Shown: one piece after another, positions 25,271 through 34,684 of the stretch
How positions within the stretch are numbered: position 1 is the stretch's first letter
Layout of the letters: each line of letters starts with the position of its first letter
Origin: an uncultured Oscillibacter sp.
GTDB lineage: Bacteria; Bacillota; Clostridia; Oscillospirales; Oscillospiraceae
Reading direction: 5' to 3'
DNA: 64,000 bases
NCBI RefSeq assembly: GCF_900544955.1
Contig: NZ_UQXD01000003.1
Location: forward strand, 32,987 to 96,986
Notes under the pieces: generated by a model
Database searches by the model: none
Seen by the model: only the letters and a program-made list of their open reading frames with translations
Told to the model about the DNA's origin: nothing
Made by a program: the position numbers and the translations under genes

Positions 25271-25305
25271 AAGACGGCCGCCCCATGGGGCGGCCGTCTT
25301 TTTGC
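25271..25305 (+). terminator. bidirectional intrinsic terminator
   Basis: A 30-base perfect palindrome built on AAGACGGCCGCCCCA is followed by TTT on the plus strand and sits between convergent genes. On the minus strand, after the serine hydrolase stop, it is followed by TTC. Confidence 0.85.
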
Positions 25306-25321
25306 TATCAACGGGGGTCTC

Positions 25322-27400
25322 TCACCGGAAGGAGAGGTGGAACCGGGCGCCGGGGTCCCCGGCGAAGACCACCAGTCCGTCCTCCGGCAGCTCGGCGGCG
25401 GTGTCGTCCCACAGCACCGAGGAGGCCGTGACCTGGCCCTGGGCGTCGTAGACCCAGAAGCCCGCCTCCTCCGGCAACTGGACGGTCATAGTCTGTCCGG
25501 CGGCATCACCCACCTGATACCAGCGGGCCAGGCCCTCCTCCTGGATGGTGGAGTAGGCCCAGCCGTTCCCAGTGAACAGGTCGGCGGCCAGAGCCTCGGG
25601 CATGTACAGCGAGCCGTTGGCCTGTATCCAGGTGACGCCGTCCCGGTCCAGCAGCGTCCAGTTCAGGCCGTCCCGGCCGCTGTTTCCGGGGATTTGCAGG
25701 TCATACTGGGCGCGGGTCTCGTCCAGAATCCGGACGGCGCCCAGGTAGCCGGGGACCAGCTCCGGGGTCTCCTCCGCCGTGGAGCTGGACAACGCCAGGT
25801 ACACCTGGGAGCTGTACTTCTCGCTCACCGGCAGAACGCCGGTGGCGTAAACGGCGTCCCACACCGCCTGGACCTCTTCCGGCAGGGGATTCTCCGCCAT
25901 CTTCACCGCCGCGTAGTTGGACACGGGCAGGGCCCCCAGGCCGGGGATGGGGGAGACGGCCTTTTGATAGAGGTAGGTCTGGCCGTTGCGCTCCTTCACA
26001 AACCGCAGCTCGGCCCCGCCGGAGGCGTCCCGGAAGGAGCCGTCGGCGCAGTAGGCGAAGGTCTGGGCGGGCAGGCTGGGGTAATTGATGCAGCGCATGG
26101 AGAGGGTGCCGTCGCCGGAGAGGGCCACCTGGTACTGGGCGGCGGTGGAGCCGTAGTACCCGGCGTTGTCCAACAGGCTCTCTGGCATGGGGGCAAAGTC
26201 CGCCTCCGGCAGGGCGGGAATGGACCGGTCCACCGGGATGCCCCGGCCCTCCAGGGCCGTGAGCAGCATCTCCGTGGCCGCCAGCTCATTGTAGGTGGAG
26301 GCGCCGCCGGAGGAGAGGACCGCAGCGGCCATGTGCTGCTCCGGCAGCACCACCAGCCCCGCGTGGTAGTACAGCGTGTCGCCGCCCTTGGTCAGGGCGG
26401 AGATCTCGCTCTGGCAGAAGGGGTACCACTCCACGTTGTCCCAGCCCAGGCCGAAGGCCAGCATGTCCAGGCTGTCGTCGGGCCAGAGTCCCCGGTCGTA
26501 CTCCGGCGCGGCCATGGCCGCCAGGGAGGCGCTGGACAGCAGCCCCGTGCCGGTGAGGGCGCCGCCGAAGGCCGCCAGGTCCGCCGCGGTGGCGTACAGG
26601 CCGCCGGCGCCCACGGCGTTCAGGCAGTCCTGGGGCAGAGGCCGGGGATCGGAGCCGGAGTAGATGGGGGCCAGTCCCCCGATGTCATCGCCGGGGGCGT
26701 AGACCTTCGTCAGCCCCGCGGGGGCGAGGATGCGGCCGCGGACATAGTCCATGAAGTCCTGGCCGGACACCGCCTCCACCACCAGCTCCGCCAGGGTGAA
26801 GCCGTCGTTGCAGTAGACGCTGTACGCGCCGGGGTCCGCCTTCAGCCGCTGGGTGGAGAGCCGCTCCAGCAGGCTGTCGGTGGCGCTGGGGTCCGGATCG
26901 TCAAAAAGCATGGCGTTTTCCATGGAGGAGCCCATCAGCCCGGAGGAGTGGTTGAGCAGCATCCGCACGGTGATGTCCCGATACCGGCTGTCCGCCATCC
27001 GGAAGTCTGGCAGATAGCGGGTGACGGGGGCATCCAGGGAAAGCTTGCCCCGCTCCGCCAACTGCATCACCGCCACGGTGGTAAAGATCTTGCTGATGGA
27101 GCCGATGCCGTACACGTCCCCGGACAGGGCCCCCAGGCCCGCCAGGTGGCCCAGGGAGGGGTCCTGCTGGCCGGCGATTCCGCCGGCGGAGATGATCTCC
27201 CCCTCCGCCCACACGGCCCACTGGATGCTGCTGGCGGCGCCGTAGGTCATGGCGGCCTGGGCCGCCTCCCTGGCGGCGGCGTCCACCGCCGCGTCCACGG
27301 TCTCGGCGCCGCTCTCCGCCGCCAGGGCGGGGACGGACAGCGTCAGGCTCAGGACCAGGGAGAGGGCCAGGGCCCCCCATCGTTTGAACAGTCGTTTCAT
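25322..27400 (-). CDS. secreted serine hydrolase, class C beta-lactamase/DD-peptidase fold
   Basis: The 692-residue product has a signal peptide (ALSLVLSLTLSVPALA). The catalytic domain shows the SxxK motif SISK at residues 101-104 in GIGSISKIFTTVAVMQLAERGKLSLDAPV, the YxN-like motif YCN at 196-198, and a YYHAG triad in place of KTG near residue 375, as in penicillin-binding-protein-like esterases and peptidases. About 300 further residues form a beta-rich C-terminal domain. It probably acts outside the membrane on peptidoglycan peptides or an ester; a true beta-lactamase role is not shown. The start follows AAAGGAACG. Confidence 0.88.
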   Translation of the reverse strand: MKRLFKRWGALALSLVLSLTLSVPALAAESGAETVDAAVDAAAREAAQAAMTYGAASSIQWAVWAEGEIISAGGIAGQQDPSLGHLAGLGALSGDVYGIGSISKIFTTVAVMQLAERGKLSLDAPVTRYLPDFRMADSRYRDITVRMLLNHSSGLMGSSMENAMLFDDPDPSATDSLLERLSTQRLKADPGAYSVYCNDGFTLAELVVEAVSGQDFMDYVRGRILAPAGLTKVYAPGDDIGGLAPIYSGSDPRPLPQDCLNAVGAGGLYATAADLAAFGGALTGTGLLSSASLAAMAAPEYDRGLWPDDSLDMLAFGLGWDNVEWYPFCQSEISALTKGGDTLYYHAGLVVLPEQHMAAAVLSSGGASTYNELAATEMLLTALEGRGIPVDRSIPALPEADFAPMPESLLDNAGYYGSTAAQYQVALSGDGTLSMRCINYPSLPAQTFAYCADGSFRDASGGAELRFVKERNGQTYLYQKAVSPIPGLGALPVSNYAAVKMAENPLPEEVQAVWDAVYATGVLPVSEKYSSQVYLALSSSTAEETPELVPGYLGAVRILDETRAQYDLQIPGNSGRDGLNWTLLDRDGVTWIQANGSLYMPEALAADLFTGNGWAYSTIQEEGLARWYQVGDAAGQTMTVQLPEEAGFWVYDAQGQVTASSVLWDDTAAELPEDGLVVFAGDPGARFHLSFR

Positions 27401-27473
27401 CGTCTCGTTCCTTTCTCGCCCCGCGGGGCACTCCGGTACTGTGCTCAGGATACACCTTCCACCCGGGGGAAGG

Positions 27474-28655
27474 TCAAGCAGTTTTTTCGCAGCGGGTGGC
27501 TGCCGCCGCCAGGAGGACCCCCGCGGCGCCCACGGCGGCGCACAGGGCCAGCATGGCGTTGACGCCGCCCAGGTCGATGGCGTAGCCCGCAATCAGGTTG
27601 CCCGCCATGCCCCCCAGGCCGTTGGAGGCCACCATCATCACCGTCTGGCCCCGGACCCGGTCGGCGGCGGAGACGTTTTCATTGGCGTAGTACACCGAGG
27701 CGGGGGTGAACAGCCCGTATCCCAGCATCTGGATGGGCTGGACCAGGAGCAGCAGCCCCAGGGAGGGAACCAGCAGAAACACCAGGGGCTTGGCCGCCAT
27801 GCACACCACGGACAGCACCATCATCCCCCGGCTCCCCAGCCGGCGCCACAGGCGGGGAAACAGCAGGGCCGCGGGCAGCTCCGACGCCGCCATGAGGAAG
27901 AGGGCCAGTCCCAGATGGGTCTCATTGCCGCCCCGGGAGGTCACGATGTTCACCAGAAAGCTGACGATGGGCATCACCGCGGTCAGGGCGCAGAACACCG
28001 CCAGCAGCATCAGCGTGAAGGAGCGGTTGCCCCGCAGCAGCGCCCAGACGGAGTGGGGCCGCTCCCGCTCCCCGGTGGGGACCGCCGGAGGAGCGGCCGG
28101 ATAGGCGGCGATGGCCGCCATCAGCAGCACCAGCAGGGCCATGTGGGTGAGGAGCACCGTCTCCACCCCCCAGGCAGCGGACTGGCGGCCCAGAATCACG
28201 CAGGCCACGGCGTAGGCGAAGGACCCCAGCCCCCGGCCCAGGCTGTAATTCACGTCCAGCCCGGCGTTGATGAACTGCACCGCCATGGAGTCCAGCAGCG
28301 GGTAGGCATTCAGCTCCAGTACGCCCAGCGCCAGGAAGATCAGCACCGTGCCCCAGAAGCCGGGGCGGGTGGTGTAAAACAGCAGGTTCACCGCCAGGGA
28401 GGCCGCCAGACAGCCGTTCAAAAGGTGCTTCAGTGGCACCCGGGGATGCCGGTCCGCCCAGCCCCCCAGCAGCGGCTGGGCCACGATCCCCGCCAGGCAC
28501 CGGATGGCGGCGAAGACCCCCGCCTCCCCGCTGGAAAAGCCCCGGCCCAGCAGCAGCGCCGTCTGGTAGCCGGCAAAGGCGGCGAAGGCCGCCCAGTAGA
28601 AGAGCTGCACCAGGATGTACAGCGTGTTCACCCGGCGCAGAGACGGCAGGCTCAT
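27474..28655 (-). CDS. MFS transporter, LacY/PPP-like
   Basis: The 393-residue protein has about twelve membrane helices. The loop after helix 2 reads GGWADRHPRVPLKHLL, a major facilitator signature, and the overall pattern resembles the MFS_1-like group of LacY and phenylpropionate permease relatives. Its start codon overlaps the stop of the pyridoxamine kinase gene by four bases, so the two are translationally coupled. That coupling invites the idea of a B6 vitamer or precursor as cargo, but this is inference. Confidence 0.85.
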   Translation of the reverse strand: MSLPSLRRVNTLYILVQLFYWAAFAAFAGYQTALLLGRGFSSGEAGVFAAIRCLAGIVAQPLLGGWADRHPRVPLKHLLNGCLAASLAVNLLFYTTRPGFWGTVLIFLALGVLELNAYPLLDSMAVQFINAGLDVNYSLGRGLGSFAYAVACVILGRQSAAWGVETVLLTHMALLVLLMAAIAAYPAAPPAVPTGERERPHSVWALLRGNRSFTLMLLAVFCALTAVMPIVSFLVNIVTSRGGNETHLGLALFLMAASELPAALLFPRLWRRLGSRGMMVLSVVCMAAKPLVFLLVPSLGLLLLVQPIQMLGYGLFTPASVYYANENVSAADRVRGQTVMMVASNGLGGMAGNLIAGYAIDLGGVNAMLALCAAVGAAGVLLAAAATRCEKTA

Positions 28656-29497
28656 GGCCGCCCCCCCGCCGTCAGCAGTCCCAGAAGCGGCTCGAAATCC
28701 ACGCCCTCCCGCAGCGGCAGGTCCTGGGCCACCGTCCGCACCGCGCAGGCCCGGACAAATTCCGCCGCCTGCCGGGCCGCCTCCAGCAGGGAGGCGCCCT
28801 GCACCAGCGCCCCGGTGAGGACGCTGGCAAACACGTCCCCCGTGCCGTGGAGGGGATGGGCCACAAAGTCCGTCTGCACGGCGGAGGTCTCCCCGGTGGC
28901 GGCGTCGAAACACATGGCCCCGGTCTTCCCCGGGGCCAGGGAGGCACCGGTGAGGACCACGGACCGCCGCCCGTCCAGACTCAGGGCCTCCGCCGTCCGG
29001 CGCAGGCCCGCCTCATCGGCGGGCATCGCCCGGTACTCCTGTCCCAGCAGGAAGGCGGCCTCCGTCAAATTGGGGGTGATGACGTCCGCCAGCTCCGCCA
29101 GGCGGGCCATCCCGCCGCAGAGGGCGGGGGTGCAGGTCTGGTAGGGCCGGCCGTCGTCCCCCATCACCGGGTCCACCACCACGACGGTCCCCTCCCGGCG
29201 AAAGGTGCGGATGAAGTCCGCCACGGTGTCCAACTGGGCCTCGCCGCCCAGAAATCCACTGTAAATGGCCTGAAACTGTAAATCCAGGGATTTCCAGTGG
29301 GCCGCCACCCGGGGCATCTCCTCCGTCATGTCCAGGAAGGTGAAGCCCTGAAACCCGCCGGTGTGGGTGGAGAGAAAGGCGGTGGGCATGGGGCAGCACT
29401 GCAGCCCCATGGCGGACAGGATAGGGATGGCGACGGTGAGAGAGCAGCGGCCGAAGCCGGACAGATCATGAATCGCTGCGACGCGGGGCGTTGGCAT
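28652..29497 (-). CDS. pyridoxamine/pyridoxal kinase
   Basis: The 281-residue ribokinase-fold enzyme phosphorylates B6 vitamers in the salvage pathway. Marks are IHDLSGFGRCSLTVAIPILSAMG at the N-terminus, TAFLSTHTGGFQGFTFLDM, VVVDPVMGDDGRPY, ITPNLTEAAFLLG and the anion hole HGTGDVFASVLTGAL near residue 220. The length suits PdxY/PdxK-type kinases of Firmicutes. It has its own promoter and is coupled to the downstream MFS gene. Confidence 0.9.
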   Translation of the reverse strand: MPTPRVAAIHDLSGFGRCSLTVAIPILSAMGLQCCPMPTAFLSTHTGGFQGFTFLDMTEEMPRVAAHWKSLDLQFQAIYSGFLGGEAQLDTVADFIRTFRREGTVVVVDPVMGDDGRPYQTCTPALCGGMARLAELADVITPNLTEAAFLLGQEYRAMPADEAGLRRTAEALSLDGRRSVVLTGASLAPGKTGAMCFDAATGETSAVQTDFVAHPLHGTGDVFASVLTGALVQGASLLEAARQAAEFVRACAVRTVAQDLPLREGVDFEPLLGLLTAGGRP

Positions 29498-29536
29498 GGC
29501 AAAGGTCCTCGTTTCATGGATTTGGAAAGTTCTTAT

Positions 29537-29586
29537 ATTGTATCGCAGAAATCGTGGTTGTTCAAGGCCGGAGATTGTGGTATACT
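29537..29586. promoter_or_regulatory. overlapping divergent promoters of the pyridoxamine kinase and tRNA-Leu
   Basis: On the minus strand TTGAAC and TACAAT (29565 to 29537) have a 17-base spacer. On the plus strand TTGTTC and TATACT (29558 to 29586) also have a 17-base spacer. The two -35 elements occupy the same bases, so only one polymerase should bind at a time. Confidence 0.6.
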
Positions 29587-29688
29587 GCATTTGTTCCGGA
29601 GAGGAATTGCGGCAGGCGGACTTGCCGCCCCCCTCGCGGAGGGCGCCTGGTCCCAAACCGGCGGCAGAGGTCCCAGCCGCGCTCCGAT

Positions 29689-29773
29689 GCGGGCATGATG
29701 GAATTGGTAGACATGCGAGATTTAGGTTCTCGTGCCTTACGGCGTTGGGGTTCGAGTCCCCATGCCCGCACCA
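29689..29773 (+). tRNA. tRNA-Leu (anticodon UAG)
   Basis: The 85-base gene has acceptor stem GCGGGCA/TGCCCGC, anticodon stem CGAGA/TCTCG with loop TTTAGGT, a long variable arm (GCC TTAC GGC), T stem TGGGG/CCCCA with loop TTCGAGT, and encoded CCA. The long variable arm and UAG anticodon identify leucine. Confidence 0.96.
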
Positions 29774-29778
29774 GCTCA

Positions 29779-29842
29779 GAAACACCCCTTTTGGCGCGAA
29801 GCCCCGCCTGCGGCGAGGCTTCTTTGCCGGACGGGGTGTTTC
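29779..29842 (+). terminator. long hairpin after tRNA-Leu
   Basis: GAAACACCCC and GGGGTGTTTC enclose an inner AAGCC/GGCTT structure. The downstream T content is weak, so it may act with the second hairpin at 29952. Confidence 0.5.
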
Positions 29843-29951
29843 TTCGCTTTCGGACCGGACCCGCTCCGCTGGGCTCCGTTCCGAGGGGGGACGGGGCATC
29901 CTCCGGAGCATGGGACGGTTCTCGTAGGCCATTCGCTCCGGAGGGCACCTT

Positions 29952-29993
29952 ATATCAGAGGGATTGATTTTATCAAATCCTCTGATATTTTTT
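29952..29993 (+). terminator. intrinsic terminator
   Basis: ATATCAGAGG and CCTCTGATAT flank an inner GATTGAT/ATCAAAT stem and are followed by TTTTTTCTTTTTC. It lies between tRNA-Leu and the hybrid kinase promoter and probably ends the tRNA transcript. The remaining bases between 29843 and 30140 hold nothing else I recognise. Confidence 0.85.
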
Positions 29994-30140
29994 CTTTTTC
30001 TGGTCTATTGTCTCACGCGGGAACTGCTGAGCGCGCAGAATACATGGAACCGTCACAGCGGCGCGCCCAGCGAATAGGAGAGGAGCCGGCGCAGATGCGG
30101 GATAGGCCTTGACAATTCCATCCGGGCGGGATGAAAAGGC

Positions 30141-30169
30141 TTGAGTTTTCTCCGCTTCTGCACTATAAT
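30141..30169 (+). promoter_or_regulatory. predicted promoter of the PAS hybrid kinase
   Basis: TTGAGT and a perfect TATAAT are separated by 17 bases, about 80 bases before the start. Confidence 0.7.
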
Positions 30170-30251
30170 CTAAAATAACCGATATGAACAAAGTTGGATG
30201 CACGACGTCCTGGGAAGCCGGGGACCACGATATGGCGAGGAGCGGAGTCTT

Positions 30252-32672
30252 ATGAGTGATCTGGAAAGGGAAGCGTCCATGGGGGAACCGGCGCAGTTTA
30301 CGCCGGCCGACTATGAGTACACGGCGCTGATGCACCTGCTGGGCGTCAGCGTCAGTAAACATCTGTTGGACGAACACTTCACCCTGATTTGGGCCAATGA
30401 GTACTACTACGAGTTTACCGGCTGGACCAAGGAGGAGTACGAGTCCACCTTCCACAACCGGCCGGACCTCTACTACAAGGACGACCCCAAGGAGTGGCAG
30501 GAGCTCACCGACGCGGTGCTGGGCGCTCTCAGCAAGGGGCAGAATGGCTACAAGCTGCTCTCCCGGTTTCGGCGGAAGAACAACGACTTTATCTGGGTAC
30601 AGTTCTCCGCCCAGTTTGCCGACGAGTACATCGACGGCTACCAGGTGGCCTACTCCGTGCTCACCAACGTCAATGACGCGATTCAGATGCAGAAGGAGCA
30701 GTCCGTCACCTACGAGAGCCTGCCGGGCTTTGTCGCCAAGTACCTGGTGGGGCGGGACCTCAGCCTCACCCTGCTGGAGGGCAACAGCCGCTTTATGGCG
30801 TACTTCGGCGAGGATGCCGGCAACGGACACGCCCTGCACAAAAAGAACATTGACGACAACCGGACGGCCCTTCTGGAAAACCGGGACCATCTGCTCTCCG
30901 GTGAGCCGGTGCAATTCTTGATGAACGTCAAAAGCCGCCAGGGGAAGACCCTGTGGCTCCAGGTCAACGCCTCCTGCGTGAACTGGCAGGACGGCTGCCC
31001 GGTCTATCTGGCCATTTTTATCGATATCACCGACGTCACCGAGCTGCGGGAGATTCAGCGCAGGCTGACGGAGCAGGCCGACGCCCTGAAGGACGCCCTG
31101 GCCGTGGCCGAGCACGCCAACCGGGCCAAATCCGAGTTCCTCTCCCGCATGTCCCATGAGATCCGCACCCCCATGAACGCCATCATCGGGATGACCACCA
31201 TCGCCGCCGCCTACATCGAGGACCGGCAGCGGGTGGCCGACTGCCTGGAGAAGATCGGCTACTCCTCCAAGCACCTGATGACCCTCATCAACGACATCCT
31301 CGACATGTCCAAAATCGACGAGGGTAAGATGAAAATTGCCCAGGAGCCCTTCAATCTGGAGACGGTGATGGAGTCCATCACCTCCATTATCTATCCCCAG
31401 ACGGTTGCAAAGGGGTTGAGCTTTACGGTTCCCCTGGTGGACCTCACCGGCACGGTGTTCATCGGCGACCCCCTGCGGCTGAACCAGGTGCTGCTGAACC
31501 TGCTGTCCAACGCCCTGAAATTTACCCCGGCAGGCGGGTCCATCCGCCTGGAGGTCCGGCAGCTCCAGAGGAAGCAGGGGCGGATTCGCCTGCGGTTCAC
31601 CGTCAGCGACACCGGAATCGGGATGAGCCGGGAGTTCATGGACCGCCTGTTTACGCCCTTTGAGCAGGAGAGCATGAAAACCGGCCAGAAATTCGGCGGC
31701 ACGGGGCTGGGCATGGCCATCACCAAAAATCTGGTCACCCTGATGGGGGGCGTCATCTCCGTCAAGAGCCAGGAGGGCCAGGGCAGCACCTTCACCGTTG
31801 AGCTGGACTTCGGCCTGCCCGAGGAGGATTTGGCCCCGCCGTCCAAGCAGCCGGCCCTGGAGTCTTTGCGGGTGATGATTGCGGACGACGACCGGGACAG
31901 CTGCGTCCACGCCTCCCTCCTGCTGAAAAACCTGGGCATCTTCTCCGACTGGGTTCTGACCGGGACGGCGTGCGTCAAGAAGATCCACGCCGCCCACCAG
32001 GCCGGCGAGGACTTCGACGTGTGTTTGATCGACTGGCGGATGCCGGACATCGACGGAATCGAGACGACCCGGCGCATTCGGGAGCTGGTGGGGCCGGATG
32101 CGACCATCATCATCATGACCGCCTACGACTGGAGCGCCATTGAAAACCGGGCCCGGGCGGCAGGCGCCAACGCGTTCTTGTCCAAGCCGATCTTCGCCTC
32201 CACCCTCTACAACACCCTCCTCTCCGCCACCGGAATCTGCAAGGTGGTCATGACCCCCGCCCAGAGCGCGGGGCTGAAGCGGCCGGAGCTCGCCGGACGC
32301 CGCGTCCTGCTGGTGGAGGACAATGCCCTCAACCGGGAGATCGCCGTGGAACTGCTCAAGATGACGGATGTGGCCGTGGACTGCGCCGAAAACGGCCAGG
32401 AGGCGTTGGAGCGGTTTCTGGCCAACGGGATGCACTACGACCTCATTCTGATGGACGTGCAGATGCCGGTTATGGACGGCTACGACGCCACCAGGGCGAT
32501 TCGGAAATCCGGGCACCCCAGGGCGGAGCGCATCCCCATCATCGCCATGACCGCCGACGCCTTCCGGGAGGATGTGGCGCGGGCCGCCGCGGCGGGCATG
32601 GACGGCCACCTGGCAAAGCCCATCGACCCGGCGCTGCTCTACAGGACGCTTTCTGAAAAAATCAACGGATAG
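30252..32672 (+). CDS. cytoplasmic hybrid sensor histidine kinase, PAS-HisKA-HATPase-REC-REC
   Basis: The 806-residue protein has no signal peptide or membrane segment. An N-terminal PAS domain (about residues 35-140, FTLIWANEYYYEFTGWTKEEY) and a second PAS-like domain (about 155-265) lead into the dimerisation helix with FLSRMSHEIRTPMN, phospho-acceptor His302. The ATPase domain (about 405-520) shows NLLSNALKFTP, DTGIGM and GGTGLGMAI. Two receiver domains follow with acceptors Asp594 (LIDWRMP) and Asp735 (LMDVQMP). No DNA-binding output is fused, so phosphate must pass to another protein or the RECs must signal by contact. The adjacent double-GntR gene is a natural partner. The start at 30252 is set by GGAG upstream. 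Confidence 0.92.
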   Translation: MSDLEREASMGEPAQFTPADYEYTALMHLLGVSVSKHLLDEHFTLIWANEYYYEFTGWTKEEYESTFHNRPDLYYKDDPKEWQELTDAVLGALSKGQNGYKLLSRFRRKNNDFIWVQFSAQFADEYIDGYQVAYSVLTNVNDAIQMQKEQSVTYESLPGFVAKYLVGRDLSLTLLEGNSRFMAYFGEDAGNGHALHKKNIDDNRTALLENRDHLLSGEPVQFLMNVKSRQGKTLWLQVNASCVNWQDGCPVYLAIFIDITDVTELREIQRRLTEQADALKDALAVAEHANRAKSEFLSRMSHEIRTPMNAIIGMTTIAAAYIEDRQRVADCLEKIGYSSKHLMTLINDILDMSKIDEGKMKIAQEPFNLETVMESITSIIYPQTVAKGLSFTVPLVDLTGTVFIGDPLRLNQVLLNLLSNALKFTPAGGSIRLEVRQLQRKQGRIRLRFTVSDTGIGMSREFMDRLFTPFEQESMKTGQKFGGTGLGMAITKNLVTLMGGVISVKSQEGQGSTFTVELDFGLPEEDLAPPSKQPALESLRVMIADDDRDSCVHASLLLKNLGIFSDWVLTGTACVKKIHAAHQAGEDFDVCLIDWRMPDIDGIETTRRIRELVGPDATIIIMTAYDWSAIENRARAAGANAFLSKPIFASTLYNTLLSATGICKVVMTPAQSAGLKRPELAGRRVLLVEDNALNREIAVELLKMTDVAVDCAENGQEALERFLANGMHYDLILMDVQMPVMDGYDATRAIRKSGHPRAERIPIIAMTADAFREDVARAAAAGMDGHLAKPIDPALLYRTLSEKING

Positions 32673-32687
32673 CCGGACACTCCGGAG

Positions 32688-32716
32688 AGGCCGCAGGGGC
32701 ATTCCCTGCGGCCTTT
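32688..32716 (+). terminator. terminator after the PAS hybrid kinase
   Basis: GGCCGCAGGG and its complement form a 10-bp stem with a five-base loop, followed by a short TTT. It may be partly read through into the next gene, which starts 63 bases later. Confidence 0.65.
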
Positions 32717-32778
32717 CTGGATTTTTCGCTCTTTCCATGGTATACTCTTGAGGATGGCACAGGAGAAGGAGGCCGACC

Positions 32779-34143
32779 ATGAAGAGTGTGCGATACAGCC
32801 TGATCTACAAGTTTTTTGCCACCCAAATCCGGTTTGGCTATTATAAAACCGGCGACTGCCTGCCCCCCATTGAGGAGCTGACCAAAATCTACCACGCCTC
32901 CTCCCGGACGGTGCAGAGCGCCTACACCCAGCTTCAGCAGGACGGGTACATCCGCCTGTCCGCGGGCCGCAGAACCACAGTGGTCTATGAGACCACGGAG
33001 GCGGCGTGCATCCGGAATTGCCGGACCCACTACCTGGCCCGCAGGGATGCCATTTTGGCGCTGCGGGAGACACTGCAAATTCTGTTCACGCCTCTGATGC
33101 GGGAGGGCTGCCGCCGGCTGGGCCCGCCGGAAATGCGGCAGATCAAGAAAATGGCGGCCAAGCTGGGGTCCGGGGATTTCTACGTCTCCTACTTCTGCGG
33201 GCGCGCCATGTTCCTCGCCCTGAAAAACAGGCTCGCCCTGTACCTCTTCCACGACGTGGTCTCCTTCTACCAGTTCCCCCACACCCTGCTCCGGCGCTGG
33301 GGGGCCACCGTGGACAAACAGCACCTGCAGGCGCTGTCCGAAGACCTGGTGGCCGCCTGCGACCGCCAGGACCGGGAGGCGCTGTTTCGCGTGTACATGG
33401 AGGTCCAGAACCTGATGGACCGGATCCTCTGCCTCTACATCCCCTACGTGGAGACCTTCATCCCGGTACCGGAGCAAATCCCCTTTGAGTGGAAGGTCTA
33501 CCGGGATCACCCCCAGCTCTGCTACTCGGTGGCGGCGCAGCTGATCGACCAAATCCTGCTGGAGCAGGCCTACCGCCCCGGCGCCACCCTGCCCTCTTAC
33601 GGGGCGCTGGCGGAGACCTACCAGGTCTCCTTCAGTACCATCCGGCGGACCATGGACCTCCTGGAGAAGCTGGGGGTGGTGGCCACCTCCCGCGGCGCGG
33701 GGACCCGGGTGACGGAACCTGCCCAGGACCCTGACCGCCTCCAGCATGGGATCGTACAGGGGATTCTCAAGGCGTTCCGGGAGGTCCTGCAAATCCTCTG
33801 CATCTCGTTCGACGCCCTCGCGGAGCGGGCCCCTCTGCGGGCAGAGGAGCGGGACGCCTGCGCCGCCCGGCTCCATCGCCTGGACGACGGAGCCGGGCCC
33901 GCGGCCCTGCTCCTCTGTATGCGGTACCTGCTCCACGGGCAGGCCGGGTTTCAGGGCATCGGGGACAAGCTGTATGAGGCCCTTCTGCTGGGCCTGCCCC
34001 TGCTGGGAGGCCGGACGGCGGGAGCGACTGGCCGGCCCCTGGCCCACAGCCTGGAGGCGGGCGATGCCCCGGCCTTTTCCGCCCTCTTGAAGGCGCTCCT
34101 GTTGCAGACAGCCCAGGCGGCGGACCAACTCGCACTCCCGTGA
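32779..34143 (+). CDS. regulator with two GntR-type winged helices
   Basis: The 454-residue product contains two complete GntR winged-helix domains. The first (about residues 6-70) reads YKTGDCLPPIEELTKIYHASSRTVQSAYTQLQQDGYI, the second (about 248-313) YRPGATLPSYGALAETYQVSFSTIRRTMDLLEKLGVV. Each is followed by a helical region of about 140 to 180 residues with no recognisable UTRA, FadR or aminotransferase domain, so the protein looks like an internal duplication. The ribosome site AGGAGAAGGAGG is strong and a TATACT -10 lies 32 bases before the start. Ordinary GntR proteins carry one winged helix and dimerise; this one could bind a two-part operator as a monomer. A 499-residue relative lies at 37616-39115. 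Confidence 0.85.
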   Translation: MKSVRYSLIYKFFATQIRFGYYKTGDCLPPIEELTKIYHASSRTVQSAYTQLQQDGYIRLSAGRRTTVVYETTEAACIRNCRTHYLARRDAILALRETLQILFTPLMREGCRRLGPPEMRQIKKMAAKLGSGDFYVSYFCGRAMFLALKNRLALYLFHDVVSFYQFPHTLLRRWGATVDKQHLQALSEDLVAACDRQDREALFRVYMEVQNLMDRILCLYIPYVETFIPVPEQIPFEWKVYRDHPQLCYSVAAQLIDQILLEQAYRPGATLPSYGALAETYQVSFSTIRRTMDLLEKLGVVATSRGAGTRVTEPAQDPDRLQHGIVQGILKAFREVLQILCISFDALAERAPLRAEERDACAARLHRLDDGAGPAALLLCMRYLLHGQAGFQGIGDKLYEALLLGLPLLGGRTAGATGRPLAHSLEAGDAPAFSALLKALLLQTAQAADQLALP

Positions 34144-34684
34144 GCATCCGGCAGAGCGGGCCGTGCCCCGCCACCCTTCCGCTCCCCGGGGTATCTCGGG
34201 CACCGCCCCGAGGGGGGCTGAAGATGCGGCCCAGCCGCAAAAGGGAAGGACGCTTGCCCATGGCAAACGTCCTTCCCTTTCCCGTTCCGCACCGCGCGGC
34301 GGCGGGGACGGCGGCGCCGTCCTTCCGCGCGCGGATGTTCTCCATCGCGGCCATCGGCCACGCCGTGCCACGACAACGGGCGCCGTCCGGGGCGACCCCA
34401 GACACGGCGCGATGCCTCCATGGCCGCCAGGGAGGCGGGATTCCGGGGGATGGGCCCTCCCCCGGGCCTGGGCCGTCTGCTCCCGCTTCTGCGGGGAATA
34501 GCCTTTTCGGACGCCGGTTCACCGCCCGCTCCTCCGAATGATTCCCCATGTACCACGGTTCTGGCCCAACGTCCCGGGCCCTTTGGCGGGCGCACCCAAA
34601 GGCCTCCGCACCGCCGGACAGCGCAAGGCGGCCCCGCCCCGAAAAGGGGGCGGGGCCGCCTTATGAAAGAATCGCCAAATGGCC
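34144..34684. other. 540-base intergenic stretch between convergent genes
   Basis: Two strong hairpins are present. At 34240-34280 AAAGGGAAGGACG pairs with its complement around a 15-base loop, a probable terminator for the double-GntR gene. At 34625-34662 AAGGCGGCCCCGCCCC pairs with its complement next to the stop of the minus-strand kinase. The bases between them contain open frames on both strands without ribosome sites or recognisable products; I call no gene. Confidence 0.5.

Noticed and set aside
29973..32780. 935-codon minus-strand open frame opposite the PAS hybrid kinase
   Set aside because: It spans a terminator and a complete histidine kinase on the other strand and shows no family motif.
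34140..34595. Open frames on both strands between the double-GntR gene and the SBP kinase
   Set aside because: No ribosome sites, overlap with a hairpin, and no recognisable protein.
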